Positions 42,940 to 51,349 of a DNA stretch of 64,000 nt are shown piece after piece; positions within the stretch are counted from its first letter, which is position 1; every line of letters begins with the position of its first letter. The DNA lies in assembly GCF_023614235.1 (NCBI RefSeq), contig NZ_CP094264.1, forward strand, positions 248,001-312,000. Reading direction: 5' to 3'. The translations under genes and the position numbers were made by a program. This DNA is from Streptomyces sp. MRC013 (lineage in GTDB: Bacteria > Actinomycetota > Actinomycetes > Streptomycetales > Streptomycetaceae). The notes beneath the pieces are model-generated. The model did no database searches. It saw only the letters and a list, made by a program, of their open reading frames with translations, and was not told the origin of the DNA.

Positions 42940-43824
42940 TCACAGGACGCGGTCGCGGCCCGACGGCTGCCGGGGCAGGTGGGCGGTCCCCGCGAAAGGG
43001 GTGACCTGCCCGCCGTGGCGGGCGGCCGGCCGGAGGACGCGGCGGCTGTGCGCGGGTCTGCGGGGCGGCCTGGTCAGCGTGACGAGGCGGACCAGCTGGT
43101 GGAAGCAGGCCACGGACGCCGCCGTCGGCAGGGCGGCCGCGGCGGCGTCGACGAAGGTGCGGGGCGCCTGGGCCACGCAGAGCAGCATCGCGGTGAGGGA
43201 GAACAGCAGGACGACGACCCAGGAGTGGGTGGCGCGGCGCTGGTGCACGGCGGCCCGCAGGATGGACAGGGACGCCACGAGCCACGGCCCGTACACGAGC
43301 AGGGGCCACCAGTCGGCGGCGTGGGCGGGGGTGCGGGGCTCGGCGACGTGGCGCAGCGGGCCGTAGGTGATGGCACCGCCGAAGACGCTCACCACGGGCA
43401 CGAGTACGGCGGTCACCGCGGCGATCGAGCAGCTGGCCGCGGACACCCAGCCGATGGCGATCCGGCGGGTCCTGCGGTGGCCGGGCCCGGCGGCGCGGGG
43501 GACGGGCTCCAGGTCGGCGGGGATCTGCGTCAGACGCGCGAGGGGGGCGTGGTCGGGCGGACGGCCCTCGTCCTCCGGGCGCCGGGCCGGCGGGAGGGTG
43601 TTCCGTTCGGCCGCGATGGCGTCCTGGAGCAGGGAGGCCAGCTCCTCCGCCGGGTCCCAGGAGGGGTCCAGCAGGTCGCCGTGCCCGGCGTGTCCGCCGT
43701 ATCCGGGGAGGTCCGCCTGCGGGAAGGGCGGGACCTCGGGCGGATGCGCCCACGCCTGGGTACCGGTCCGGTCGTGGAAGCCGTAAGGGGTGCCGAAGCC
43801 CTCCCCCGCCCCGAAATCACGCAT
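42940..43824 (-). CDS. DUF2637 domain-containing membrane protein
   Basis: 294 residues from ATG 43824. The first 120 residues are hydrophilic and probably disordered. Then four transmembrane helices follow (IAIGWVSAASCSIAAVTAVL, PLLVYGPWLVASLSILRAAV, HSWVVVLLFSLTAMLLCVAQ and a last weaker one), the DUF2637 pattern often met in actinomycete plasmid-transfer or regulatory contexts. It overlaps the upstream gene by 8 bases and is probably co-transcribed with it. Function unknown. Confidence 0.75.
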   Translation of the reverse strand: MRDFGAGEGFGTPYGFHDRTGTQAWAHPPEVPPFPQADLPGYGGHAGHGDLLDPSWDPAEELASLLQDAIAAERNTLPPARRPEDEGRPPDHAPLARLTQIPADLEPVPRAAGPGHRRTRRIAIGWVSAASCSIAAVTAVLVPVVSVFGGAITYGPLRHVAEPRTPAHAADWWPLLVYGPWLVASLSILRAAVHQRRATHSWVVVLLFSLTAMLLCVAQAPRTFVDAAAAALPTAASVACFHQLVRLVTLTRPPRRPAHSRRVLRPAARHGGQVTPFAGTAHLPRQPSGRDRVL

Positions 43825-44128
43825 GACCGTGCAGCCCCGCCCGTTTCCCGGTGCCCGCGGCCGCACCGTCCGGTGACAGGTCGGCCTTGGTCCAGGAGCG
43901 CGAGAAGTCGCGCTCGATGCGGTCCATCGCGGTGACGAACTCCTCCAGGACGGGAGCGGACCAGGTGAGGGAGACGGCTTCGTCCGTGCTCCAGAGCTTC
44001 CCGTGGACGCCGCGGGGAAGGGCCGAGGCGGGGATGAAGACGAAGTCGCCCATGACCACGGGCGTGTGCGCCCAGGCGGGGACTCTGGCGCGACCGGATG
44101 TGTGACTGTCGGTGAGCGTTGCTGCCAT
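43817..44128 (-). CDS. Hypothetical protein coupled to DUF2637 gene
   Basis: 103 residues from ATG 44128, with AGGGGGGAT just upstream. PVVMGDFVFIPASALPRGVH and FVTAMDRIERDFSRSWTKAD stand out, but no family is recognised and no membrane segment is present. The small soluble protein is translated together with the DUF2637 membrane protein (8-base overlap), which suggests the two act together. Confidence 0.65.
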   Translation of the reverse strand: MAATLTDSHTSGRARVPAWAHTPVVMGDFVFIPASALPRGVHGKLWSTDEAVSLTWSAPVLEEFVTAMDRIERDFSRSWTKADLSPDGAAAGTGKRAGLHGHA

Positions 44129-44583
44129 ATCCCCCCTAACGCAACCTCCATCCCCTGGATGCGCGGCATCCGGGTGAGGGCGGCACCCCCTTCGTGTGAA
44201 CCACGGGCGTCTTATCAGCTCTGCACTCCGGGGGCACACGTCCCGACTCGGACAACCCCCGGCAAATCACCTCGACCGGTTGGCGACCGTGCCCTCGCCG
44301 GGTCGCCGCCCCGCCGGGCGGACCTCGGGGGGCTCCTCCGGTTCGCCGCCGTCCGGGGACGTGCGGGCCGCCGCCGGTCCGCCCGGCGGCCCCCGGCGGC
44401 CCCTCCCCGGCCCCGGCCCGGACGTCCCGGCGGCCCCTTCCCCGCGCCGCCCGCGGGCGCGGCGAGACGGGAAGCCGGGGCGATCTTTGTTTTGTACCGG
44501 CGCCCGGTGGTACCCGCGAGCCCGACACACAATCCGGCGGGCCCCGGTTCCACGGGGGTCCGCAGCTGAAGGAGGAGTGGCTT
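44129..44583. promoter_or_regulatory. Divergent promoter region with a sigma-B-like promoter at 44489-44513
   Basis: This interval drives the minus-strand pair and the plus-strand stress operon. GTTT (44489-44492), 15 bases, then TGGTAC (44508-44513) resembles the Streptomyces sigma-B consensus (GNTT-N14-16-GGGTAC) with one mismatch. A GAAGGAGGAG ribosome site precedes the ATG at 44584. No other gene is seen here. Confidence 0.4.
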
Positions 44584-45168
44584 ATGACTGATGCCGGTCG
44601 GGTTCGGCAATCGGGCGAGGTCGCGAAGGAACAGGCCTCGGTCACGGCCTCTCAGGCCGGTCAGGCGGGCCGTGAGGTGGTCGGGAGCGCCGCCGAGCAG
44701 GCGAAGACGGTCGCCGGTGAGGCCCGCCAGCAGGCGGAGAGCGCCGTCCGCGACCTCCGCCGCCGCGTCCGGGACGAGGGCCGGGGCCAGACGGAGCGGC
44801 TCGCCGGCACCGTACGCCAGTGGGCGGACGACCTCGAGGGCATGGCGCAGAGCGCGTCGGGCGACTCCCCCGCACGCAGCGCCGTCGTGCAGGTCGCGAA
44901 CCGCGGCCGCCGTGCCGCGGACTACCTGGAGCAGCACGGTGTGGACGGTCTGATGGGCGACCTCCAGGGCTTCGCGCGCCGGCGGCCGGGCGCCTTCCTC
45001 GGCGGGGCGGTGCTGGCGGGCCTGGTGGCCGGCCGCCTCATGAAGGCCGGCAAGGCCGCGCACTCCGGCGAGAGCGAAGCGCGGCAGGTGCCGGACACCG
45101 CGGAACCGGCCCCGCCCGTGGGCGAACCGGTACGCACGGAAATGCAGGAATACCCCCGGGTGGTGTGA
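44584..45168 (+). CDS. CsbD/stress-type helical protein, hypothetical
   Basis: 194 residues with a strong GGAGGAG ribosome site. The first 70 residues are Gln/Ala/Glu-rich amphipathic helix (EVAKEQASVTASQAGQAGRE, AAEQAKTVAGEARQQAESAV). A C-terminal hydrophobic stretch GAFLGGAVLAGLVAGRLMKA at about 135-155 is a likely membrane anchor. It is the first gene of a three-gene operon with a holin-family protein and a DUF3618 protein, which together resemble an envelope-stress set. Specific function unknown. Confidence 0.75.
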   Translation: MTDAGRVRQSGEVAKEQASVTASQAGQAGREVVGSAAEQAKTVAGEARQQAESAVRDLRRRVRDEGRGQTERLAGTVRQWADDLEGMAQSASGDSPARSAVVQVANRGRRAADYLEQHGVDGLMGDLQGFARRRPGAFLGGAVLAGLVAGRLMKAGKAAHSGESEARQVPDTAEPAPPVGEPVRTEMQEYPRVV

Positions 45169-45169
45169 G

Positions 45170-45616
45170 ATGGCGACGATTTCCCCTCGTGCGCGGAGCG
45201 GCGCGCATCCCCTCTCCTCCGAGGAGCTGCGGCCCGCGCAGGACCGCTCGGCCGGTGAGCTGCTGGCCGCGGTGACCGCGGACGTGCAGCACCTGCTCCG
45301 GCAGGAGGTCCGGCTGGCGAAGGCCGAGATCCAGGAGGAGGCCGCGAAGGCGGGGAAGGCCGCCGGGATGTTCGGCGGCGCCGGCTTCGCCGGCTACATG
45401 GTGGCCCTGTTCCTGTCGCTGGCGGCCGTGTTCGGGCTGGCCAACGTGATGGACGCCGGCTGGGCCGCACTCATCGTCACCGCCGTGTGGGCGGTGATCG
45501 CGGCCGTGCTCTTCGCGCTCGGCCGGTCCCGTATGCGGGAGGTGTCGCCGAAGCCGGAGCGAACGATCGAAACGCTGAAGGAGGACGCACAGTGGGCACG
45601 TCACCCGACCAAGTGA
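45170..45616 (+). CDS. Phage holin family protein (Phage_holin_3_6/DUF1469-like)
   Basis: 148 residues, one base after the upstream stop. The N-terminal RSAGELLAAVTADVQHLLRQ and EVRLAKAEIQEEAAKAGKAA form a conserved amphipathic helix followed by two membrane helices (GYMVALFLSLAAVFGLANVM, AALIVTAVWAVIAAVLFALG). This is the chromosomal, non-phage holin-superfamily type common in actinomycetes. There are no phage genes around it. The gene overlaps the start of the next by 25 bases. Confidence 0.85.
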   Translation: MATISPRARSGAHPLSSEELRPAQDRSAGELLAAVTADVQHLLRQEVRLAKAEIQEEAAKAGKAAGMFGGAGFAGYMVALFLSLAAVFGLANVMDAGWAALIVTAVWAVIAAVLFALGRSRMREVSPKPERTIETLKEDAQWARHPTK

Positions 45617-46293
45617 GGGCCGACATCGAAGCGACCCGGGACAGGCTGTCGCAGAACGTCGACCGGCTGGCCGACCGGACCAGCCCCAAGCGGATGGTCC
45701 GCAGGCGCGCGGACCGGGCGCGCTCGGCGGCATCGGGCCTGCGGGCCCGGGTCATGGGCGTCGCCTCGGACACCGGCAGCGCGGCGGCCGACCGGACGCG
45801 CCACATGGCGCGTTCCGCCCAGGGCGGCGCCGAGCACATGGGCGAGGCCGTCAAGCAGGCCCCGGAACAGGCCATGCGGCAGGCACAGGGCAACCCGCTG
45901 GCAGCCGGGGTGATCGCGTTCGGCGCCGGGATGCTCGTCGGTTCCCTGCTGCCGGAGACCAAGTCCGAGCAGCAGGCGGTGAACCGGATCTCCGACCGGG
46001 CCGGCGAGATGATGGAGCCGGTCAAGGCGGCGGCGGCGGAGTCGGCGCAGCGGCTGAAGGACGAGGCCGCGGAGACCGCCCGGCAGGCCGCCGCGCAGGT
46101 CAAGGAGACCGCCGCGGAAGCCGCCCGCACCACCGGCGAGCAGGCGCGTGACCAGGCCTCGCACCTCAAGGAGCAGGTGCGCGAGTCCGGGCAGCAGGTC
46201 GCCGACGAGGTCCGCGGCACGGGGTCGGGCACGCCCGGCACGCCCGGCACGCCCGGCGCCCCGGGGATGCCCGGCACCCCGGGCACCGCGTAG
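45592..46293 (+). CDS. DUF3618 domain-containing protein
   Basis: 233 residues from GTG 45592, with AAGGAGG seven bases upstream. The N-terminal DQVRADIEATRDRLSQNVDR and LADRTSPKRMVRRRADRARS are DUF3618. GVIAFGAGMLVGSLLPE at about 105-122 is the membrane segment. The rest is Gln/Glu/Ala-rich helix, and the C-terminus is a short tandem GTPGTPGTPGAPGMPGT tail. It is co-translated with the holin-family gene. A strong hairpin terminator follows. Confidence 0.87.
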   Translation: MGTSPDQVRADIEATRDRLSQNVDRLADRTSPKRMVRRRADRARSAASGLRARVMGVASDTGSAAADRTRHMARSAQGGAEHMGEAVKQAPEQAMRQAQGNPLAAGVIAFGAGMLVGSLLPETKSEQQAVNRISDRAGEMMEPVKAAAAESAQRLKDEAAETARQAAAQVKETAAEAARTTGEQARDQASHLKEQVRESGQQVADEVRGTGSGTPGTPGTPGAPGMPGTPGTA

Positions 46294-46316
46294 GGCCCGC
46301 CGCCGCGTGCCGGGCG

Positions 46317-46361
46317 GGTGCCGCCGGGCCGGCCCGGCCTTCGGACCGGCCCGGCGGCACC
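46317..46361. terminator. 16-bp hairpin terminator of the DUF3618 operon
   Basis: A perfect 16-bp stem (46317-46332 with 46346-46361) and a 13-base loop lies 23 bases after the stop at 46293. Confidence 0.75.
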
Positions 46362-46388
46362 GCGTCGCGGCGTGCCGCCGGGGCCCGT

Positions 46389-46435
46389 ACCGCCCCGGTT
46401 CCCACGGGTCGCACACCCGTGGGAACCGGGGCGGT
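46389..46435. terminator. Perfect 21-bp hairpin of unclear role
   Basis: 46389-46409 pairs with 46415-46435 without a mismatch, loop CGCAC. It follows the operon terminator by 28 bases and precedes the VOC gene. It may be a second terminator, an attenuator-like element or a small structured RNA. Confidence 0.55.
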
Positions 46436-46531
46436 CGGCCGTCCGCACGGTGTTCCGTCGGCCGTCGTCCCGGGGCCGGTGCGGGGTCGCGGCGCCGGCC
46501 TCCCGGCCGGTTGCGCGGAAGGCCGTGCAGC

Positions 46532-46551
46532 CCATACGACTTGTCGTATGG
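46532..46551. promoter_or_regulatory. Palindrome spanning the VOC start codon
   Basis: CCATACGA-CTTG-TCGTATGG is a perfect 8-4-8 inverted repeat that includes the ATG at 46548. No ribosome site precedes the ATG. It could be a repressor operator on a leaderless promoter or a start-occluding RNA hairpin. Confidence 0.6.
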
Positions 46552-47000
46552 CACTGAGTTGGAAACTGGTCGTCGACAGCACACACGCCCCCGGCCTCGC
46601 GGACTTCTGGGCCGCGGCCCTGGGGTACGAGGTGGAGGACCCCGGTCCCCTCATCGGGCACCTGCTGGCCGCGGGCCGCATCGGCGAGGAGGCGGTCGCC
46701 GAGCACCGCGGCCGCAGGATCTTCCGCGGCTACGCCGCGATCCGCCATCCCGAGGACCCGTTCGACGAGACCAGCGGCGTCGGCCGCGGCCGGCGGATCC
46801 TCTTCCAGGAGGTGCCCGAGCGCAAGGCGGGCAAGAACCGCCTGCACCTCGACGTCCACAGCGAACCCGGCGGCCTCGACGGCCTGGTGTCCCGGCTGGA
46901 GGGGCTGGGGGCGGTCCGGGTCCGGGAGGTGGACGAGGGGCCGGCCGGGCACTGGTGGGTCATGCGGGACCCCGAGGGCAACGAGTTCTGCGTGGCGTAG
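46548..47000 (+). CDS. VOC (glyoxalase/bleomycin-resistance) superfamily protein
   Basis: 150 residues from ATG 46548. MALSWKLVVDSTHAPGLADF and WAAALGYEVEDPGP open the first VOC half, and NRLHLDVHSEPGGLDGLVSR with HWWVMRDPEGNEFCVA closes the second. These metal-dependent proteins are dioxygenases, lyases or drug-binding resistance proteins; the role here is unassigned. The start codon lies within a perfect palindrome. The stop TAG is the first part of a symmetric terminator shared with the convergent gene. Confidence 0.85.
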   Translation: MALSWKLVVDSTHAPGLADFWAAALGYEVEDPGPLIGHLLAAGRIGEEAVAEHRGRRIFRGYAAIRHPEDPFDETSGVGRGRRILFQEVPERKAGKNRLHLDVHSEPGGLDGLVSRLEGLGAVRVREVDEGPAGHWWVMRDPEGNEFCVA

Positions 47001-47039
47001 CATCCCGCCCCGGGGCGGCCCCGGGGCGGGATGCTACGC
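46995..47039. terminator. Symmetric 21-bp bidirectional terminator carrying both stop codons
   Basis: 46995-47015 and 47019-47039 form a perfect 21-bp stem with a CGG loop. Each arm starts with GCGTAG when read inward on its own strand: the VOC gene ends GCG-TAG in the left arm, and the restored CtaG gene would end GCG-TAG in the right arm. Confidence 0.75.
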
Positions 47040-47887
47040 CCCCGCTCCCCGGCCACCGGTTCGAGACGGCCGGGGGCGGGGGCGGCGCGGGTGCCGGGTC
47101 TGCGCAGGGCGCGGCCCCGGCGCGTGTACCACTCGGCCGCGAGTACGGCGGCGAGGGCGAGTTCGACCAGGTCGCCGCCGTAGTACATGAGCTGGGCACC
47201 GGTGTGCAGGTCGGAGGCGGCGAAGTCGGTGCCGGGCGGGGGTGCGGCGTAGAGCGTCTTGGCGAGCACGGCGTGGACGGCGCCGGCGGCGAGCAGGGTG
47301 GCGCCCCGCACGGCCAGGCCCCACCGGTGGCGTACGGGGTCGACCCGGCAGACCGAGAAGGCGAAGAGCAGCCCCGCGGCCAGCAGGTGGAACTGCACGG
47401 CGGCGTCCAGCAGCGGCCGGTGGTGGGCGGCGGCCAGGAGCGGCGAGCGGTGCAGCAGCCACAGGCCGCCCATGTCCAGCGCCGCCGCCACGGGCGGGAA
47501 GACCAGCCACGAGGCGGGTCGGCAGTGCGCCACGGCCAGCAGGCCGCGCCGCACGCGTCCGGGCGGCAGGGAGCGCAGGACCAGGGTCAGGGGCCGTCCG
47601 AGGACCACGAGGACGGGGGCGGCCATGGCCGTGACGACGTGGTGCGCCATGTGCGCGGTGAAGGGGCCGCCCGGGAGCGGTGCCGTCATCGCGTGGGCGA
47701 TGGCCGTGCAGCCGACGACGAAGGACGCGTCGCGCCGCTGGGGCCAGGCGTCGCCGCGTCCGCGCAGGCGGAGGGCGGCCAGGAGGTACGCGGCGGCCGC
47801 CGCCAGCGCGGCCGCCGCGACGATCTGGCCGAAGCCCCCGGTCGTGTGGCCCGCGGCGTTCGGGAGGACACCGGCGTCCGGGGTCAC
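47034..47887 (-). pseudogene. Cytochrome c oxidase assembly protein CtaG-like, frameshifted at the last codons
   Basis: From GTG 47887, which shares GTGA with the DUF2243 stop, the protein has about seven transmembrane helices: GFGQIVAAAALAAAAAYLLA, ASFVVGCTAIAHAMTA, PFTAHMAHHVVTAMAAPVLV (the conserved HMxxH region) and others. This is the CtaG/caa3-controlling family, which helps insert copper in cytochrome oxidase. At a C5 run (47039-47043) the frame slips so that the natural end GERGA is missed and reading continues into the antisense of the VOC gene. Adding one base gives GERGA-stop at 47034, inside the shared terminator. Confidence 0.8.
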
Positions 47888-48369
47888 CCGTCCGCCCGCC
47901 GGTCGTCCGTACGGCGGCGGGCCCGCAGGGCCAGGGCGGTTCCCAGGAGGAGCAGCAGGACCCCGGCGGTGTTCCAGGCCCAGTCGTAGGGGGTGAGGTC
48001 CACTCCGTAGCGGATCTGGTGCAGGCGCAGCAGCTTGTGGTCGACGACGCCGTCGAAGACCTGGAAGGCCCCGAGACCGAGGAGGAACCCGGCTCCGGCG
48101 TGGGCCGGGGACAGGGCGCGCAGCCGGCGCAGGTCCGCGTAGAGGACCGCGCCGACGGCCAGGGCGCAGATCTCGGCGGTGTGCAGGAGCCCGTCGGACA
48201 GGAGGCCGACACCGGGTGTGGAGCGGTCGTAGAAGTGGTGCCAGTGGAGGATCTGGTGGAAGACGATCTCGTCGAGCGCGGCCATCAGGGCGGCGCCGAT
48301 CAGTGCGAAGACCCCCAGGGAGCGCCGTGGCCGGGGGGCGGTGCGGGGCGGGGCGGCTCCGTTCGCCAT
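47884..48369 (-). CDS. DUF2243 domain-containing membrane protein
   Basis: 161 residues from ATG 48369. Four membrane helices are visible, and the conserved DEIVFHQILHWHHFY lies in the first, typical of DUF2243. The GLGAFQVFDGVVDHKLLRLH segment carries further His residues. The gene overlaps the CtaG-like gene, and the two are regularly paired in actinobacteria, so a role in copper or haem-copper oxidase biogenesis is plausible but unproven. Confidence 0.87.
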   Translation of the reverse strand: MANGAAPPRTAPRPRRSLGVFALIGAALMAALDEIVFHQILHWHHFYDRSTPGVGLLSDGLLHTAEICALAVGAVLYADLRRLRALSPAHAGAGFLLGLGAFQVFDGVVDHKLLRLHQIRYGVDLTPYDWAWNTAGVLLLLLGTALALRARRRTDDRRADG

Positions 48370-48490
48370 GGTGTGGTCCTCTTCTCCTCTCTCCGCGGCT
48401 GCGTGTCTCTTCGCGCCTCTCCCCCGGTGGTGGCACCGGAGGGGCCGGGGCGCGTCCCGCCTCCGCGACACGCGCCGGCCTCCTTCCCGG

Positions 48491-49081
48491 TCAGCCGCCC
48501 ATGGCCGAGCGCACGGCGTCCCTGGTGCGGTCCATCAGCGCGGCGACCGGCCCCAGCAGCACGTTGGCCGTGCCGGACTCGACGCCCGGGTGGGGGCGGG
48601 TCGGGGCCATCGCCTCGGCCGCCTTGACGCCGCGGGCCATCATCGCGAGCCTGCCGGCGTCGCCGCTGCGCCGGATGTGGGCGAACTCGTAGCGCTCCTC
48701 GGCGCGGGCGTGCTCCTGGACCGCCGTCCGCAGCTCCAGCAGCCTCGCCGCGAAGTCCGGGGAGTCCGGGTCCATGTCCTCCAGGGAGGCCAGGACCTCC
48801 TTGGCCCCGCGCTCCTCGGCGAGCCGTTCCTCCACGACCCCGTCGCCGCCGGGCACGTTGCGGCGCGCGAAGGGGTGTACGACCTCCTCCTCCGCCGTCT
48901 CGTGCACGGCCAGGAGGCGCACCAGGCGGTGGAAGGCGTCCCGCCGCTCGTCGCCCGTGGCGTTCTCCACCTCGTCGAAGAGGTTGCGGATGTCGCCGTG
49001 CTGCCGCATCAGCAGCGACACGACGTCGTCGTTCCCGGCGTTGTCGTCCCCGGCCTGCGGGGTGGGCGCGGTCTTCTCCAT
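48491..49081 (-). CDS. Hemerythrin domain-containing protein
   Basis: 196 residues from ATG 49081 (GTG 49084 is an alternative; GAGG lies 7 bases before the ATG). DVVSLLMRQHGDIRNLFDEV, LLAVHETAEEEVVHPFAR and TAVQEHARAEERYEFAHIRR provide the His/Glu ligands of a non-haem diiron hemerythrin helix bundle that binds O2 or senses redox state. A C-terminal region with PHPGVESGTANVLLGPVAAL is not part of the core. It starts 9 bases after the ferritin-like gene. Confidence 0.9.
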   Translation of the reverse strand: MEKTAPTPQAGDDNAGNDDVVSLLMRQHGDIRNLFDEVENATGDERRDAFHRLVRLLAVHETAEEEVVHPFARRNVPGGDGVVEERLAEERGAKEVLASLEDMDPDSPDFAARLLELRTAVQEHARAEERYEFAHIRRSGDAGRLAMMARGVKAAEAMAPTRPHPGVESGTANVLLGPVAALMDRTRDAVRSAMGG

Positions 49082-49090
49082 CACCGGTCC

Positions 49091-50290
49091 TCACTTCTCC
49101 CGCAGCGCCGGGTCGGGGTGCTCGCCCTCGGTCTCCAGCCGGTACTCCCGGCCGAACATCTCCCGGTGGTCGGCCATGACCCGGTCGCTGGGCGGTTCCT
49201 CGCCTCCGTGGAGCCGCGCCTGCATCGCCTCGAACCGCTCGTGGGCCTCGCGCACGTACCCGGCGCCCAGGGTGGTGAGGTCGATCTGCGTGGCCAGCAG
49301 GTCGCGCACGTACGCCTTGTTCGGCTCGAAGGTGAGCACGTTCGGCAGCTCGGGGGCCAGCACCTCCGCCGGTTCCCGGCCGTCGTGGCGGCGCATCAGG
49401 TCGCAGGCGGCGTGCAGGTGCTCCAGCTCCATGTTGAGGTGGAGCTCCCAGACCGCCTTGACCTTGGGGTCGCTCTCCTGCTCCATGAAGGAGTGGTAGA
49501 GGTAGCACTCGTTGTACTCGTGGTTGACGAGCCGCTCCCACCAGGTCTCCCCCGGGTCGACGAGGGACTCGTAGTGGGTGACGTGCTCCTCCTCGACGAG
49601 GCCGATCTCCTGGTAGAGCTGCCGGGCGATCGGCTCCATGTAGGTGGGGCCGGTGTTCATGTAGAAGTTCATCGTCTGCTGCTCCGCCGACATGATCGTC
49701 AGCGCGTGCAGCTTCGACAGCGGGTTCGTCTCGTTCTTGGCGTACGGGTCGCGGACGTTGTCGACCGGGTCGCGGTGGTGGAACCGGGTGGGGCGGCCGG
49801 GCATGACCTCGGTCAGCCCGTCGACGATCGTCTCCGCCTTGCGGTGCTCGATCATCTCGTAGAGGTTCGCGTACCGGTACAGGTGGTCGAAGTCCTCCAG
49901 TACGCCGAACTGGTACGCCTGCTTCAGGTACGGGTCCGGTTCCATCCTCGCCACCCAGGCGGTCAGGTCGACCGCGACCTGCTCGTAGGCGATCGTCGTC
50001 TCCAGTACCGACGACACGCCCGGGAGGAGCCAGTTGACCGCCTTCTGCTGCTGCGCCTCGACGTAGCGGACCTGTGCGAGCTGCCGCTTGATCTCGGGGT
50101 CCACCGTGTTGCGCGCCATCTGGTGGCTGAAGAGGATCGCCTCGACCTCGATGCCGTTCATGGTGATGATCCGGCATCGGGTGTACGGGTCGCAGTGGTC
50201 CGGGTCGATCGGAGCCACGTCGAGCTCCCGCCAGCTGCGGACCTGGCGGTCCAGCGGGATGCCGCGCTGCTCCAGGGGGTTGAACGTCAT
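49091..50290 (-). CDS. Ferritin-like diiron protein of unknown function
   Basis: 399 residues from ATG 50290, with AAGGAAG upstream. The helical protein has paired Glu/His motifs: GIEVEAILFSHQMARNTV, YEMIEHRKAETIVDGL, EIGLVEEEHVTHYESLVD and LHLNMELEHLHAACDLMRRH. These are typical of ferritin-like diiron folds, arranged here in a longer chain than bacterioferritin (about 160 residues). The exact family is not recalled. It is co-transcribed with a hemerythrin, suggesting an iron/oxygen or peroxide function. Confidence 0.8.
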   Translation of the reverse strand: MTFNPLEQRGIPLDRQVRSWRELDVAPIDPDHCDPYTRCRIITMNGIEVEAILFSHQMARNTVDPEIKRQLAQVRYVEAQQQKAVNWLLPGVSSVLETTIAYEQVAVDLTAWVARMEPDPYLKQAYQFGVLEDFDHLYRYANLYEMIEHRKAETIVDGLTEVMPGRPTRFHHRDPVDNVRDPYAKNETNPLSKLHALTIMSAEQQTMNFYMNTGPTYMEPIARQLYQEIGLVEEEHVTHYESLVDPGETWWERLVNHEYNECYLYHSFMEQESDPKVKAVWELHLNMELEHLHAACDLMRRHDGREPAEVLAPELPNVLTFEPNKAYVRDLLATQIDLTTLGAGYVREAHERFEAMQARLHGGEEPPSDRVMADHREMFGREYRLETEGEHPDPALREK

Positions 50291-50575
50291 GGGCGCTTCC
50301 TTCGCGGGTGCGGGATCACGGCAGGGGCCGGGTACCCGGGATGCGCGACCTGTGAGGGAGAACGGCGCGATCCGCATGGGTATGGCCGATTTCTTTCCAT
50401 CCCTACCGTGGCGGGTCCCGATCCACCAGCGCGGTGGTCCGGGTGGCCCACCCGGCGCCGCGGCCCCGCCCGCCCGGCGGCCGTCCGCCCCGGTGGGCGG
50501 CGGGCCGAGGGTTCGCGCGGGCGCGTGAGGGCACCCGTGCCAGGGCCACTGACGCGCGAGGAGCGGGGAAACGGG

Positions 50576-51097
50576 ATGTCGGAGCTGATCACACGTATCG
50601 CCGGGCGGCTGCGCCACGCCTACGCCCGCGAGGAGGACCCCACTTCGGTGGGTGGGCACGCCGCGGCGCTCGCCGCATTCGCCGGCTACACGGCGGCGTG
50701 GTCGGCGGCCGTGCGGGCGCGGGGGCTCCCGCTGCCCGCACGGCCGGAGCCGTGGGACCTGGCGCTGACGTCGGTGGCGACCTTCCGGTTGAGCCGGCTG
50801 GTGAGCAAGGGCGCGGTGACGCGCCCGCTGCGGGCGCCCTTCACGGACTACCGGGGACCGCAGGCCCCCGCCGAGGTGCACGAGGAGCCCCGCGGCGGCG
50901 CCTCGCACACGGTGGGGGAACTGGTGTCGTGCCCCTTCTGCCTGAGCGTCTGGACCGTCACCACCCTGACCGCCGCCGGGCTGCTGTGGCCGCGGGCCAC
51001 GCGTACGGTCACGGGCGCGCTCACCGCCCTCGCCGGGGCGGACGTCCTCCAGCTGGCCTACAGCGCGCTGACCGAGAAGGTCACCGGCGGTGAGTGA
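50576..51097 (+). CDS. DUF1360 domain-containing membrane protein
   Basis: 173 residues from ATG 50576, with GGAGCGGGG upstream. LALTSVATFRLSRLVSKGAV, TRPLRAPFTDYRG, HTVGELVSCPFCLSVWTVTT and VLQLAYSALTEKVTGG are diagnostic of DUF1360, which has a conserved CPFC motif and two to three membrane helices. Function unknown. It stands alone on the plus strand within a minus-strand region. Confidence 0.88.
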   Translation: MSELITRIAGRLRHAYAREEDPTSVGGHAAALAAFAGYTAAWSAAVRARGLPLPARPEPWDLALTSVATFRLSRLVSKGAVTRPLRAPFTDYRGPQAPAEVHEEPRGGASHTVGELVSCPFCLSVWTVTTLTAAGLLWPRATRTVTGALTALAGADVLQLAYSALTEKVTGGE

Positions 51098-51349
51098 GAG
51101 GGGCGGGTCGCGGCCCCACGGGCTGCGGCTTCCGGCATGAGCCGTCGCCCCCGGCGCTCGCCGCCCCGGCCGCGGCCCACGGGCTTCGCCCGGCGGTGGG
51201 GGCCGGCCCGGCGGGCCCCCGGTTCTGCGTCCCCGCCCGGTCCTGGCGCGGCGCCCCGGCCCCGTCCCGGCGCCGGGACACTGCCCGGGCGGTGTCCCGG
51301 CGCCGGAAGGCCGCGCCGGGACGCCGCCGGACCCGTCCGGGGGGCCGCC

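Noticed and set aside
45170..45616. A prophage signal from the holin-family gene
   Set aside because: It belongs to the chromosomal actinomycete type and sits in a stress operon with no phage structural, integrase or lysin genes nearby.
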